From the NCBI GenBank assembly GCA_903918705.1, contig CAIXFP010000347.1, positions 1 to 5,286 on the forward strand: DNA of 5,286 nt, written 5' to 3'. This document shows positions 1-5,263 of this stretch, one piece after another (position 1 is the stretch's first letter; each line of letters starts with the position of its first letter). The stretch comes from an uncultured Pseudomonadota bacterium. Lineage in GTDB: Bacteria; Pseudomonadota; Gammaproteobacteria; Burkholderiales; Thiobacillaceae. A program made the translations under genes and the position numbers. The notes under the pieces are model-generated. The model was not told the origin of the DNA and made no database searches. It saw only the letters and a program-made list of their open reading frames with translations.

Positions 1-1176
1 AACCAGGGCGGAGCCGGGGTGGACGGCCAGACGATCCAGGCGTTTGATGAGGATTTGGAAAACAACCTCTACAAGCTCTGGAACCGGCTGGCCTCCGGGA
101 GTTACCAGCCCCCGCCGGTCAAGCGTGTGGAAATCCCCAAGGCGGACGGAGGCATCCGGCCGCTGGGCATCCCCACAGTCGCCGACCGGATCGCCCAAAT
201 GGTGGTCAAGCAGGTACTGGAACCGGAACTGGAGAAGCACTTCCACCCGGACTCCTACGGCTACCGGCCGGGCAAATCGGCCCATCAAGCGATCGGGCAG
301 GCGCGCCGCCGTTGCTGGGACAACGACTGGGTCGTTGATCTCGACATCAAAGGGTTCTTCGACAACCTCGATCAGGCCCTTCTGATGCGTGCGGTGCGCC
401 ACCACACCCAGGACAACTGGGTGGTGCTCTACATTGAGCGATGGCTGAAAGCCCCGGTGCAGATGCCGGATGGAACGCGACAGGAACGGAACAAGGGCAC
501 CCCGCAAGGCGGCGTCATCAGCCCGTTGCTGGCGAACCTGTACCTGCACTACGCCTTCGACCTGTGGATGCAAAGGACCTACCAGAGCATTTCATTCGAG
601 CGCTATGCCGATGATGCGGTGTGCCACTGCCGCACGCAGGCGGAGGCGGAACATCTGAAAGACGCGCTGGAGCGCCGATTTGCCGACTGTGGACTGGAAC
701 TCCACCCGGAGAAGACCCGAATCATCTACTGCAAAGACGATGATCGGCGAGGGGGCTACCCGAACATCGGTTTCGACTTTCTGGGGTACAGCTTTCGACC
801 CCGGAGATCGAAAAACCGCTGGGGAAAGTACTTCATCAACTTCAGTCCGGCGATCAGCAGCAAGGCAGCGAAAGCGATCCGCCAGGAAGTCCGAAGCTGG
901 AACCTGCCTTTGCGCAGCGACAAGGCGCTGGACGACCTGGCGCGGATGTTCAACGCGAAGATAGGCGGATGGATCAATTACTACGGCGTCTACTACAAGT
1001 CGGCGCTGTACCGGACCCTGAGGCATATCGACCGCAAACTCGTGCTGTGGGCCACCCGCAAGTTCAAGCGGCTGCGAGGCCACAAACGGCGGGCGGACCA
1101 CTGGCTGCAACGCATTGCGCGGCGGCATACCTGGCTGTTCCCGCACTGGCGATTGCTGTATGGACAGGCTGGATAG
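1..1176 (+). CDS. ltrA: Group II intron reverse transcriptase/maturase (inner intron IEP), 5'-truncated by window edge
   Basis: This is the intron-encoded protein that helps its intron RNA fold and splice, and that copies it into DNA during retrohoming. The frame is open from base 1 and begins with NQGGAGVDGQT, the usual RT0 motif, so the true start lies upstream; the GTG at 19 is a valine codon inside that motif. Numbering from that GTG, visible motifs are RT3 VVDLDIKGFFDNLD with catalytic Asp near 109, RT4 GTPQGG at 160-165, YADD at 196-199 (nt 604-615), RT6 LHPEKTRI, RT7 FDFLGYSF at 252-259, and maturase domain X with GGWINYYGVYYKSALY from about 307. The protein ends soon after domain X with a basic tail and no HNH endonuclease cysteines or histidines, so it is an En-minus type. 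The stop at 1174-1176 is three bases before domain V. The frame looks intact and the catalytic residues are present, so this protein is probably functional. Confidence 0.95.
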   Translation, partial: NQGGAGVDGQTIQAFDEDLENNLYKLWNRLASGSYQPPPVKRVEIPKADGGIRPLGIPTVADRIAQMVVKQVLEPELEKHFHPDSYGYRPGKSAHQAIGQARRRCWDNDWVVDLDIKGFFDNLDQALLMRAVRHHTQDNWVVLYIERWLKAPVQMPDGTRQERNKGTPQGGVISPLLANLYLHYAFDLWMQRTYQSISFERYADDAVCHCRTQAEAEHLKDALERRFADCGLELHPEKTRIIYCKDDDRRGGYPNIGFDFLGYSFRPRRSKNRWGKYFINFSPAISSKAAKAIRQEVRSWNLPLRSDKALDDLARMFNAKIGGWINYYGVYYKSALYRTLRHIDRKLVLWATRKFKRLRGHKRRADHWLQRIARRHTWLFPHWRLLYGQAG

Positions 1177-1179
1177 GAA

Positions 1180-1253
1180 GAGCCGGATGAGCGGAGACGT
1201 TCACGTCCGGTTCCGTGAGCACCTCGGGGGGCGGTTCCCCGGGGTGACTCGAC
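1180..1253 (+). ncRNA. Domains V and VI of the inner group II intron ribozyme
   Basis: Domain V is 1180-1213 and is exactly 34 nt. The lower helix GAGCCGGA (1180-1187) pairs with TCCGGTTC (1206-1213) over 8 bp. The upper helix TGAGCG (1188-1193) pairs with CGTTCA (1198-1203) over 6 bp. The GAGA loop (1194-1197) is a GNRA tetraloop, and C1204-G1205 form the two-base bulge. The AGC of the catalytic triad is at 1181-1183. Domain VI follows: GAG (1217-1219) pairs with CTC (1248-1250), and 1220-1229 pairs with 1237-1246 over 10 bp, leaving A1247 unpaired on the 3' side as the branch-point adenosine. All pairings were made by eye and every one is Watson-Crick or G-U. Confidence 0.93.
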
Positions 1254-1873
1254 TCATTGTGACCGGCGAGAATCGAGAGCTTCTGGAACAGCGAGTCAAA
1301 CCGGCCATCGAGGCGTTCCTCGCGGCACGGGGGCTCCAACTGGCTCCCGAGAAAACGCTGATCACGCATCTTGCCCGAGGGTTCGACTTCCTTGGGCAGA
1401 ACGTGCGCAAGTACGGGGACAAGCTCCTGATCAAACCGGCACGCAAAAGCGTGCAGACGCTGTTGAACAAGGTAAGAGAGGTATTGGGGAAGAACAAGGC
1501 CGCCACACAGGCTCAGGTAATCATGCTGCTCAATCCGATCCTTCGGGGCTGGGCGATGTTTCACCGGCACGTCGTGGCGAAGGCAACCTTCGCACGAGTC
1601 GACCATCTCGTCTGGACCAAACTGTGGATGTGGGCCAAACGCCGCCATCCCAGAGAGAGTGCGCGCTGGATCAAGGCGCGTTACTTTTGCCGTCTGGGTC
1701 TACATGACTGGACCTTCGCCTGCAGCGCCACGAGCGACTTGCAGGCGCGGCCGTTCGTACTCTTCCGCACGGTGACACTGCCGATAAAGCGCCACATCAA
1801 AGTCCGATGTGACGCCAACCCGTTCGACCCCGCCTGGGCAACCTACTTCAAGCGCCGTTCCTATGCCCACTGA
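1254..1873 (+). CDS. C-terminal half of a second group II intron maturase (outer intron IEP), split by the inner intron
   Basis: Read in the frame of the stop at 1871-1873, this begins (F/L)IVTG, the residues that normally follow YADD in intron maturases, so everything up to and including the catalytic motif should lie upstream of the inner intron. It continues with RT6 LQLAPEKTLITHL (about 1334-1372), RT7 FDFLGQNVRKYG (about 1382-1417) and domain X with NPILRGWAMFHRHVVAKATFARVD (about 1526-1603). The end is IKRHIKVRCDANPFDPAWATYFKRR (1784-1858), a segment that in related proteins leads into an HNH endonuclease. Here the frame stops four codons later, so that domain is missing. The sequence differs clearly from the inner maturase, so this is not a duplication of it. 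The splice falls after the first base of a codon (N|TC); a T at the end of the 5' exon would give YADDF. Production of a whole protein requires splicing of the inner intron. Confidence 0.9.
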
Positions 1874-1919
1874 CTCCGTTGTGATTGACCCGGTCCGATT
1901 ACGGGCTGCTGGAAGGCTT

Positions 1920-1994
1920 GAGCCGTGTGCTGGGAAACTCGCATGCACGGTTCTTAGGGGAGAGCACGCCGGCAACGGCGTGTTCTTACCCGAC
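1920..1994 (+). ncRNA. Domains V and VI of the outer group II intron ribozyme
   Basis: Domain V is 1920-1953, again 34 nt. The lower helix GAGCCGTG (1920-1927) pairs with CACGGTTC (1946-1953) over 8 bp. The upper helix is TGCTGG (1928-1933) with CTCGCA (1938-1943), capped by GAAA (1934-1937); T1944-G1945 form the bulge. The upper helix contains one mismatch (U1931 against C1940) and one G-U pair. Domain VI: GGG (1957-1959) pairs with CCC (1989-1991), and 1960-1971 pairs with 1976-1987 over 12 bp with a GCAA loop, leaving A1988 bulged as branch point. The intron would end at 1994. Confidence 0.9.
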
Positions 1995-2555
1995 GGGAAG
2001 GCCCGGAAGCCTTATGAATTCGGGGTCAAGACCGGCATCGTGGTGACCCATCGCAGCGGCCTGGCGGTGGGTGCCCGCACTTTCCCCGGCAATCCCTACG
2101 ACGGGCACCTCCTCCGCGAACAACTGGAACAGACGAACATCCTTCTGGAGGGCACAGGTCGCACGCCGAAGGAGGTGTTTGTGGACTTGGGTTTCCGTGG
2201 CGTCGACGCGGACAACCCGCAGGTCCAGATCATCCACCTCGGCAAGTACAAGTCGCTGACACGGCAGCAACGACGCTGGTTGAAGCGGCGCCAGGCGGTG
2301 GAACCGGCAATCGGCCACCTCAAGAGTGACAACCGGATGGATCGCTGCTGGCTGCGTGGGGCGACTGGCGATGCCTTGCACGCGGTGCTGTGCGCGGCGG
2401 GTTACAACCTGCGCTGGCTGTTGCGGGCGATGGCCCGCATGGGCCTGAAGGGCCTCTTTTTGCCTGCGATTCTGTTTGCGTGGTTTTTGATCGATTATCT
2501 AATTAATCAACGTAGGGCGATCCCCTGTTCGCCAACGTCGGTGGCTGCGGTCTGA
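1995..2555 (+). CDS. C-terminal half of an IS5-family transposase, split by the outer group II intron
   Basis: The frame opens GKARKPYEFGVKTG, which matches the middle of IS5-family DDE transposases, where the preceding residues are usually of the type HAPEVEC-x-x-K. The second catalytic Asp is in EVFVDLGFRG (D at 2184-2186). The Glu is in AVEPAIGHLK (E at 2301-2303), with the E(6)K spacing typical of the family, followed by RMDRCWLRG and AAGYNLRWLL. The first catalytic Asp belongs to the 5' part, upstream of both introns and outside the window. Insertion is in codon phase 0, so precise splicing could restore the gene. After about 2460 the tail (FLIDYLINQRRAIPCSPTSVAAV) no longer resembles the family as I know it, and a family-like EFCRGDY string occurs in another frame at 2554-2574, so the 3' end may be frameshifted or rearranged. 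The frame can be read upstream to 1809, but that portion is intron RNA and not protein. Confidence 0.88.
   Translation, partial: GKARKPYEFGVKTGIVVTHRSGLAVGARTFPGNPYDGHLLREQLEQTNILLEGTGRTPKEVFVDLGFRGVDADNPQVQIIHLGKYKSLTRQQRRWLKRRQAVEPAIGHLKSDNRMDRCWLRGATGDALHAVLCAAGYNLRWLLRAMARMGLKGLFLPAILFAWFLIDYLINQRRAIPCSPTSVAAV
2487..2510. repeat. Near-perfect 24-bp inverted repeat in the transposase tail
   Basis: Arms TTGATCGATTA and TAATTAATCAA flank a 2-base centre and match except at two central positions per arm. It is AT-rich in a GC-rich neighbourhood and sits where the transposase similarity fades. It could be a chance palindrome, a protein-binding site or part of a junction; no function can be assigned. 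Confidence 0.4.
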
Positions 2556-2574
2556 ATTTTGCAGGGGCGACTAC
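2554..2574. other. Possible right end of the IS5-family element
   Basis: In a frame different from the annotated transposase, the bases 2554-2574 read EFCRGDY, resembling a string I recall at the extreme 3' end of IS5-family elements, where the terminal inverted repeat overlaps the end of the transposase gene. Host-like features (terminator and tRNA) begin about 25 bases further on, so the IS edge should lie near here. The left inverted repeat is outside the window, so the end and any target duplication cannot be confirmed. Confidence 0.35.
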
Positions 2575-2598
2575 AGAGAATGCCAAATTCTTTGGGCT

Positions 2599-2643
2599 AA
2601 AAATATGAGAAACGCGGGAGCCCGATTTCTCGGGAACCCGCGT
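2599..2643 (-). terminator. Intrinsic terminator downstream of the tRNA gene
   Basis: On the minus strand, ACGCGGG and CCCGCGT (2612-2618 with 2637-2643) form a 7-bp stem. A short two-base internal loop on each side separates it from a second 5-bp stem (2621-2625 with 2630-2634) capped by GAAA. After the hairpin come CTC, then ATATTTTT (five T at 2599-2603). The hairpin starts six bases after the tRNA CCA end, as expected for a tRNA transcript terminator. The T-tract is offset by several bases, so termination efficiency is uncertain. Confidence 0.65.
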
Positions 2644-2648
2644 GTATT

Positions 2649-2725
2649 TGGTGGGCCCGGCCGGGCTTGAACCGGCGACCAAGGGTTTATGAGACCCCTG
2701 CTCTAACCAACTGAGCTACAGGCCC
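2649..2725 (-). tRNA. tRNA with anticodon CAU, probably tRNA-Ile2 (lysidine type), otherwise elongator tRNA-Met
   Basis: Read on the minus strand, a complete 77-nt cloverleaf is present with encoded CCA. The acceptor stem GGGCCTG pairs with CGGGCCC (one U-G), the D stem is GCTC/GAGC, and the anticodon stem GGGGT/ACCCT holds the loop CTCATAA. The variable loop is TGGTC, the T stem is GCCGG/CCGGC with loop TTCAAGC, and the discriminator is A. The anticodon is CAU. The TTGGTCGCYGGTTCAAG stretch and C4-G69, C5-G68 pairs resemble tRNA-Ile2 of enterobacteria, in which TilS converts C34 to lysidine so that it reads AUA. An annotation program may label it Met. It is followed by a terminator hairpin. 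No clear promoter was found. Confidence 0.95.
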
Positions 2726-2738
2726 GAAAGTCGATATC

Positions 2739-2776
2739 CTCCGGATTATGAGTCCGCTGCCCTAACCAAGCATGAG
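2739..2776 (-). pseudogene. tRNA(CAU) remnant: D arm and anticodon arm only
   Basis: On the minus strand this reads GCTCATGCTTGGTTAGGGC and then GCGGACTCATAATCCGG, which correspond to the D arm and the anticodon arm of a CAU tRNA. The anticodon loop CTCATAA is intact and four of five stem pairs form. The D stem is broken (GCTC faces GGGC), and there is no acceptor stem and no T arm. It lies 13 bases upstream of the intact tRNA gene and in the same orientation. Its anticodon stem differs from the neighbour's, so it is a relic of a different copy, not a simple duplication of the present one. Confidence 0.65.
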
Positions 2777-2777
2777 C

Positions 2778-3149
2778 GAAAGACCCTGAAGCCAATTTTA
2801 ATGAATGCACGGCAAGACTTGTGTAACTAACCATTTACAATCAAATCCTTACGTATATTTCTGACCATATAAACAAGTTGACAATTGTATTGTTTCTGAT
2901 TATTAGGTGTTATATCTCGGTTCCAGTAACAACTCCGAACCGCAAACCAACCGCTAATAACTCCCATAGGCCTAGAAGTGGCGGCACCGCATGCACCTGC
3001 CTTGCAACCGCTCTATTGTATCAGCCGCGAACATGCCCAGATAAGAGCTTGCGACTACCGCGGGAGCCCTGACCTGTTGTACAGCCGATCCGATTCCCGA
3101 TGCCTGGGCAACGCTAAAACCGCATTCCAAAATTCGTGGACCACATGGA
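2778..3149. other. Low-GC intergenic spacer, no recognisable gene
   Basis: This spacer separates the tRNA region from the 3' end of uvrB. Its first half (about 2795-2960) is much richer in A and T than the rest of the window. Short open frames exist on both strands but none shows a motif, a credible ribosome binding site or similarity I recognise. A plus-strand TTGACA at 2878-2883 has a weak TATTAG at 2901-2906 with 17-bp spacing, but nothing recognisable lies downstream. No terminator with a good T-tract was found after uvrB. Confidence 0.6.
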
Positions 3150-5180
3150 CTAATCATCGTGCTCCTCCACCCCGAATAACTGCTTCTTCATGGCGTGCAG
3201 CTTGTCGCGTAGCTCGGCGGCGCGTTCGAATTCCAGGTTTTTCGCCGCGGTGAGCATGTCCTTTTCCAGGCGTTTGATTTCTTTCGCCAGGTCTTTCTCG
3301 CTCATGACCTCGTACTTCGCACGGCTCTGGGCGGCCTTCAGCTCCTGGTTAGCGGCTTCCGGGTCGTAGATACCATCGATGATGTCCTTGATGCGTTTCA
3401 CCACGCCCACGGGCGTGATGCCGTGGGCCAGGTTGAAGGCGATCTGCTTGGCGCGGCGGCGGTCGGTCTCGTCGATGGCGCGGCGCATGGAATCGGTGAT
3501 GCGATCAGCGTAGAGAATCGCGGTGCCGTGCAGATGGCGGGCGGCGCGGCCAATGGTCTGGATCAATGAACGCTCGGAACGCAGGAAGCCCTCCTTGTCG
3601 GCGTCCAGGATGGCCACCAGGGACACCTCGGGTATGTCCAGACCTTCGCGTAGCAGGTTGATGCCCACCAGCACGTCGAATACGCCCAATCGCAGGTCGC
3701 GGATGATTTCCACCCGTTCCACGGTTTCGATGTCCGAGTGCAGGTAGCGCACCCGGATGCCGTGTTCCGACAGGTATTCGGTGAGTTGTTCCGCCATGCG
3801 CTTGGTCAGGGTGGTGGCCATGACCCGCTCGCCCCGGGCGGTGCGCTCGGTGATGGCGGACATGAGGTTGTCCACCTGGGTGCCCACCGGGCGCACCTCG
3901 ATGATGGGGTCGATCAGGCCGGTGGGGCGCACCACCTGTTCCACCACCTGCTGCTGGTGTTCCTTCTCGTAAGTGCTGGGGGTGGCGCTGACGAACACGG
4001 TCTGGCGCATGATGGTCTCGAACTCGTCGAAGCGCAGGGGCCGGTTGTCCAGGGCGGAGGGCAGGCGGAAGCCGTAGTCCACCAGGTTCTCCTTGCGCGC
4101 CCGGTCGCCCTTGTACATGCCGCCCACCTGGGGCACGGTGACGTGGGATTCGTCCAGGAACATGAGGGCGTTGGGCGGCAGGTAGTCGATCAGGGTCGGG
4201 GGCGGGTCGCCCGGGTTGCGCCCGGAAAGATGCCTAGAATAGTTCTCGATGCCCTTGCAGAAGCCCAGTTCGGCCAGCAGCTCCAGGTCGAAGCGGGTGC
4301 GCTGCTCGATCCTTTGGGCTTCCACCAGCTTGTTGTTGTTCTGGAAAAACTCCAGGCGTTCCGCCAGCTCCAGCTTGATCTTCTCCACCGCCGTCAGCAC
4401 CACGTCGCGCGGGGTGACGTAATGGCTGGACGGGTACACGGTGAAGCGGGCGGCCTTGTGCAGCACCTGGCCGGTGAGGGGGTCGAACAGGCTGAGGCTT
4501 TCCACCTCGTCGTCGAACAGGGAGACGCGCACCGCGGTTTCCGCGTGTTCCGCCGGGAAGATGTCGATCACGTCGCCCTTCACCCGGAACACGCCGCGCT
4601 TGAACTCCAGCTCGTTGCGCTGGTATTGCATCTCGGTCAGCCGACGCAGGATCGCCCGCTGCTCGATCCGTTCGCCCTGGCGCAGGTGCAGGATCATGCC
4701 GTGGTAGTCCACCGGGTCGCCGATGCCGTAGATGGCCGAGACGGTGGCGACGATGATGCAGTCCTCCCTCTCCAGCAGGGCCTTGGTGGCCGAGAGGCGC
4801 ATCTGTTCGATGTGCTCGTTGATGCTGGAATCCTTCTCGATGAACAGGTCGCGGGAGGGGACGTAGGCCTCCGGCTGGTAGTAGTCGTAGTAGGAGACGA
4901 AGTACTCCACCGCGTTGTCCGGGAAAAACTCGCGGAACTCGGCGTAAAGCTGGGCCGCCAGGGTCTTGTTGGGCGCCATCACGAAGGCCGGCCTGCCCAG
5001 ACGGGCGATGACGTTGGCCATGGTGTAGGTCTTGCCGGAGCCGGTCACCCCGAGCAAGGTCTGGAAGCGCAGACCCTTGTCGATGCCCTCGACCAGTTGT
5101 TCGATTGCAACAGGTTGGTCTCCAGCCGGCGGGAACGGCTGATGCAGTGCAAAGGGGCTATTGGGATAAGTGACTGCCAA
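3150..5180 (-). CDS. uvrB: UvrABC excinuclease subunit B
   Basis: UvrB receives damaged DNA from UvrA, verifies the lesion by ATP-driven strand separation and recruits UvrC for incision in nucleotide excision repair; it acts in the cytoplasm. The protein has 676 residues, close to the usual 670-680. Visible are Walker A GVTGSGKT at 44-51, the damage-probing beta-hairpin region YFVSYYDYYQPEAYVP at 93-108, Walker B DESH at 343-346, SAT at 398-400, helicase motif V INLLREGLDIP at 507-517, motif VI QTIGRAARH at 541-549 and the UVR domain that contacts UvrC at about 633-668. The start is TTG at 5178-5180: an in-frame stop lies 36 bases upstream with no ATG or GTG between, the first in-frame ATG is past the Walker A motif, and a weak GGA stands 7 bases before TTG. 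Stop is TAG. The gene looks intact. No LexA box was seen in the short upstream region. Confidence 0.98.
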   Translation of the reverse strand: MAVTYPNSPFALHQPFPPAGDQPVAIEQLVEGIDKGLRFQTLLGVTGSGKTYTMANVIARLGRPAFVMAPNKTLAAQLYAEFREFFPDNAVEYFVSYYDYYQPEAYVPSRDLFIEKDSSINEHIEQMRLSATKALLEREDCIIVATVSAIYGIGDPVDYHGMILHLRQGERIEQRAILRRLTEMQYQRNELEFKRGVFRVKGDVIDIFPAEHAETAVRVSLFDDEVESLSLFDPLTGQVLHKAARFTVYPSSHYVTPRDVVLTAVEKIKLELAERLEFFQNNNKLVEAQRIEQRTRFDLELLAELGFCKGIENYSRHLSGRNPGDPPPTLIDYLPPNALMFLDESHVTVPQVGGMYKGDRARKENLVDYGFRLPSALDNRPLRFDEFETIMRQTVFVSATPSTYEKEHQQQVVEQVVRPTGLIDPIIEVRPVGTQVDNLMSAITERTARGERVMATTLTKRMAEQLTEYLSEHGIRVRYLHSDIETVERVEIIRDLRLGVFDVLVGINLLREGLDIPEVSLVAILDADKEGFLRSERSLIQTIGRAARHLHGTAILYADRITDSMRRAIDETDRRRAKQIAFNLAHGITPVGVVKRIKDIIDGIYDPEAANQELKAAQSRAKYEVMSEKDLAKEIKRLEKDMLTAAKNLEFERAAELRDKLHAMKKQLFGVEEHDD

Positions 5181-5210
5181 GTTAGAATCCGCGCGCTCGA
5201 AAATCCGGCC

Positions 5211-5219
5211 ATCCTAGCA
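5211..5219 (-). promoter_or_regulatory. Possible extended -10 promoter for uvrB
   Basis: On the minus strand TGC is followed by TAGGAT, an extended -10 shape with four of six consensus bases. It would start transcription about 24 bases before the TTG start of uvrB. No convincing -35 element is found at 16-18 bp, so the assignment is tentative. Confidence 0.3.
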
Positions 5220-5251
5220 TTTCAAGGCAACCCGCCGCGTTGCCGTCTCGT

Positions 5252-5256
5252 AAGGG
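5252..5256 (+). promoter_or_regulatory. Ribosome binding site supporting a TTG start at 5264
   Basis: AAGGG lies seven bases before TTG at 5264-5266, a good Shine-Dalgarno spacing. It is the main reason, besides the encoded residues, for calling a plus-strand gene start here. Confidence 0.45.
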
Positions 5257-5263
5257 CACTATC

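Larger units (their letters stand above)
1..1253 (+). mobile_element. Inner group II intron, 3' portion
   Basis: The element consists of the maturase gene (in domain IV), domain V and domain VI. Its 3' end is placed at 1253 because domain VI has a bulged A at 1247 followed by CTCGAC; group II introns normally end in AY a few bases after the branch-point A. From 1254 the sequence abruptly reads as a different reverse transcriptase, which supports this boundary. The 5' end, domains I-III and the 5' splice site are outside the window, so the exon-binding sequences and the structural class cannot be read. Confidence 0.9.
1254..1994 (+). mobile_element. Outer group II intron, 3' portion after the nested intron
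   Basis: This segment carries the rest of the outer maturase, a 46-base stretch from 1874 to 1919, then domains V and VI. It ends at 1994, seven bases counting from the bulged A1988 (ACCCGAC), the same spacing and the same terminal GAC as in the inner intron. The next base opens a transposase reading frame. The 5' part of this intron lies upstream of the inner intron, outside the window. The missing endonuclease domain and a mismatch in domain V suggest reduced activity. Confidence 0.87.

Noticed and set aside
1..1176. Retron, diversity-generating retroelement or abortive-infection reverse transcriptase
   Set aside because: The presence of a maturase domain X followed by a canonical domain V and VI identifies a group II intron; no template/variable repeat pair or msr/msd-like structure was seen.
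1115..1253. A plus-strand open frame running from 1115 through domain V/VI into the outer maturase, as if it were one protein
   Set aside because: The first 139 bases overlap the end of the inner maturase gene in another frame and then intron domains V and VI. The frame continuity is accidental; the protein similarity starts only at 1254-1256.
592..1648. Long minus-strand open frames opposite the maturase genes
   Set aside because: They are antisense to strongly conserved reverse transcriptase coding sequence and carry no recognisable motif; such frames are common in GC-rich DNA.
1809..1994. A plus-strand open frame from 1809 joined to the transposase
   Set aside because: It overlaps the end of the outer maturase and the intron's domains V and VI. 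Transposase similarity starts exactly at 1995, so the upstream part is intron RNA read through by chance.
2878..2906. Plus-strand promoter-like TTGACA with TATTAG
   Set aside because: The -10 is weak, the region is AT-rich, and no gene follows on the plus strand; mentioned only within the spacer entry.
3130..3150. Hairpin GTGGTCCAC after uvrB as a terminator
   Set aside because: The stem is only 3-4 bp with a tiny loop and the following T-run is short; not enough to call a terminator.
2972..3157. Minus-strand frame of 61 codons after uvrB
   Set aside because: It overlaps the end of uvrB, has no ribosome binding site of note and no recognisable similarity.
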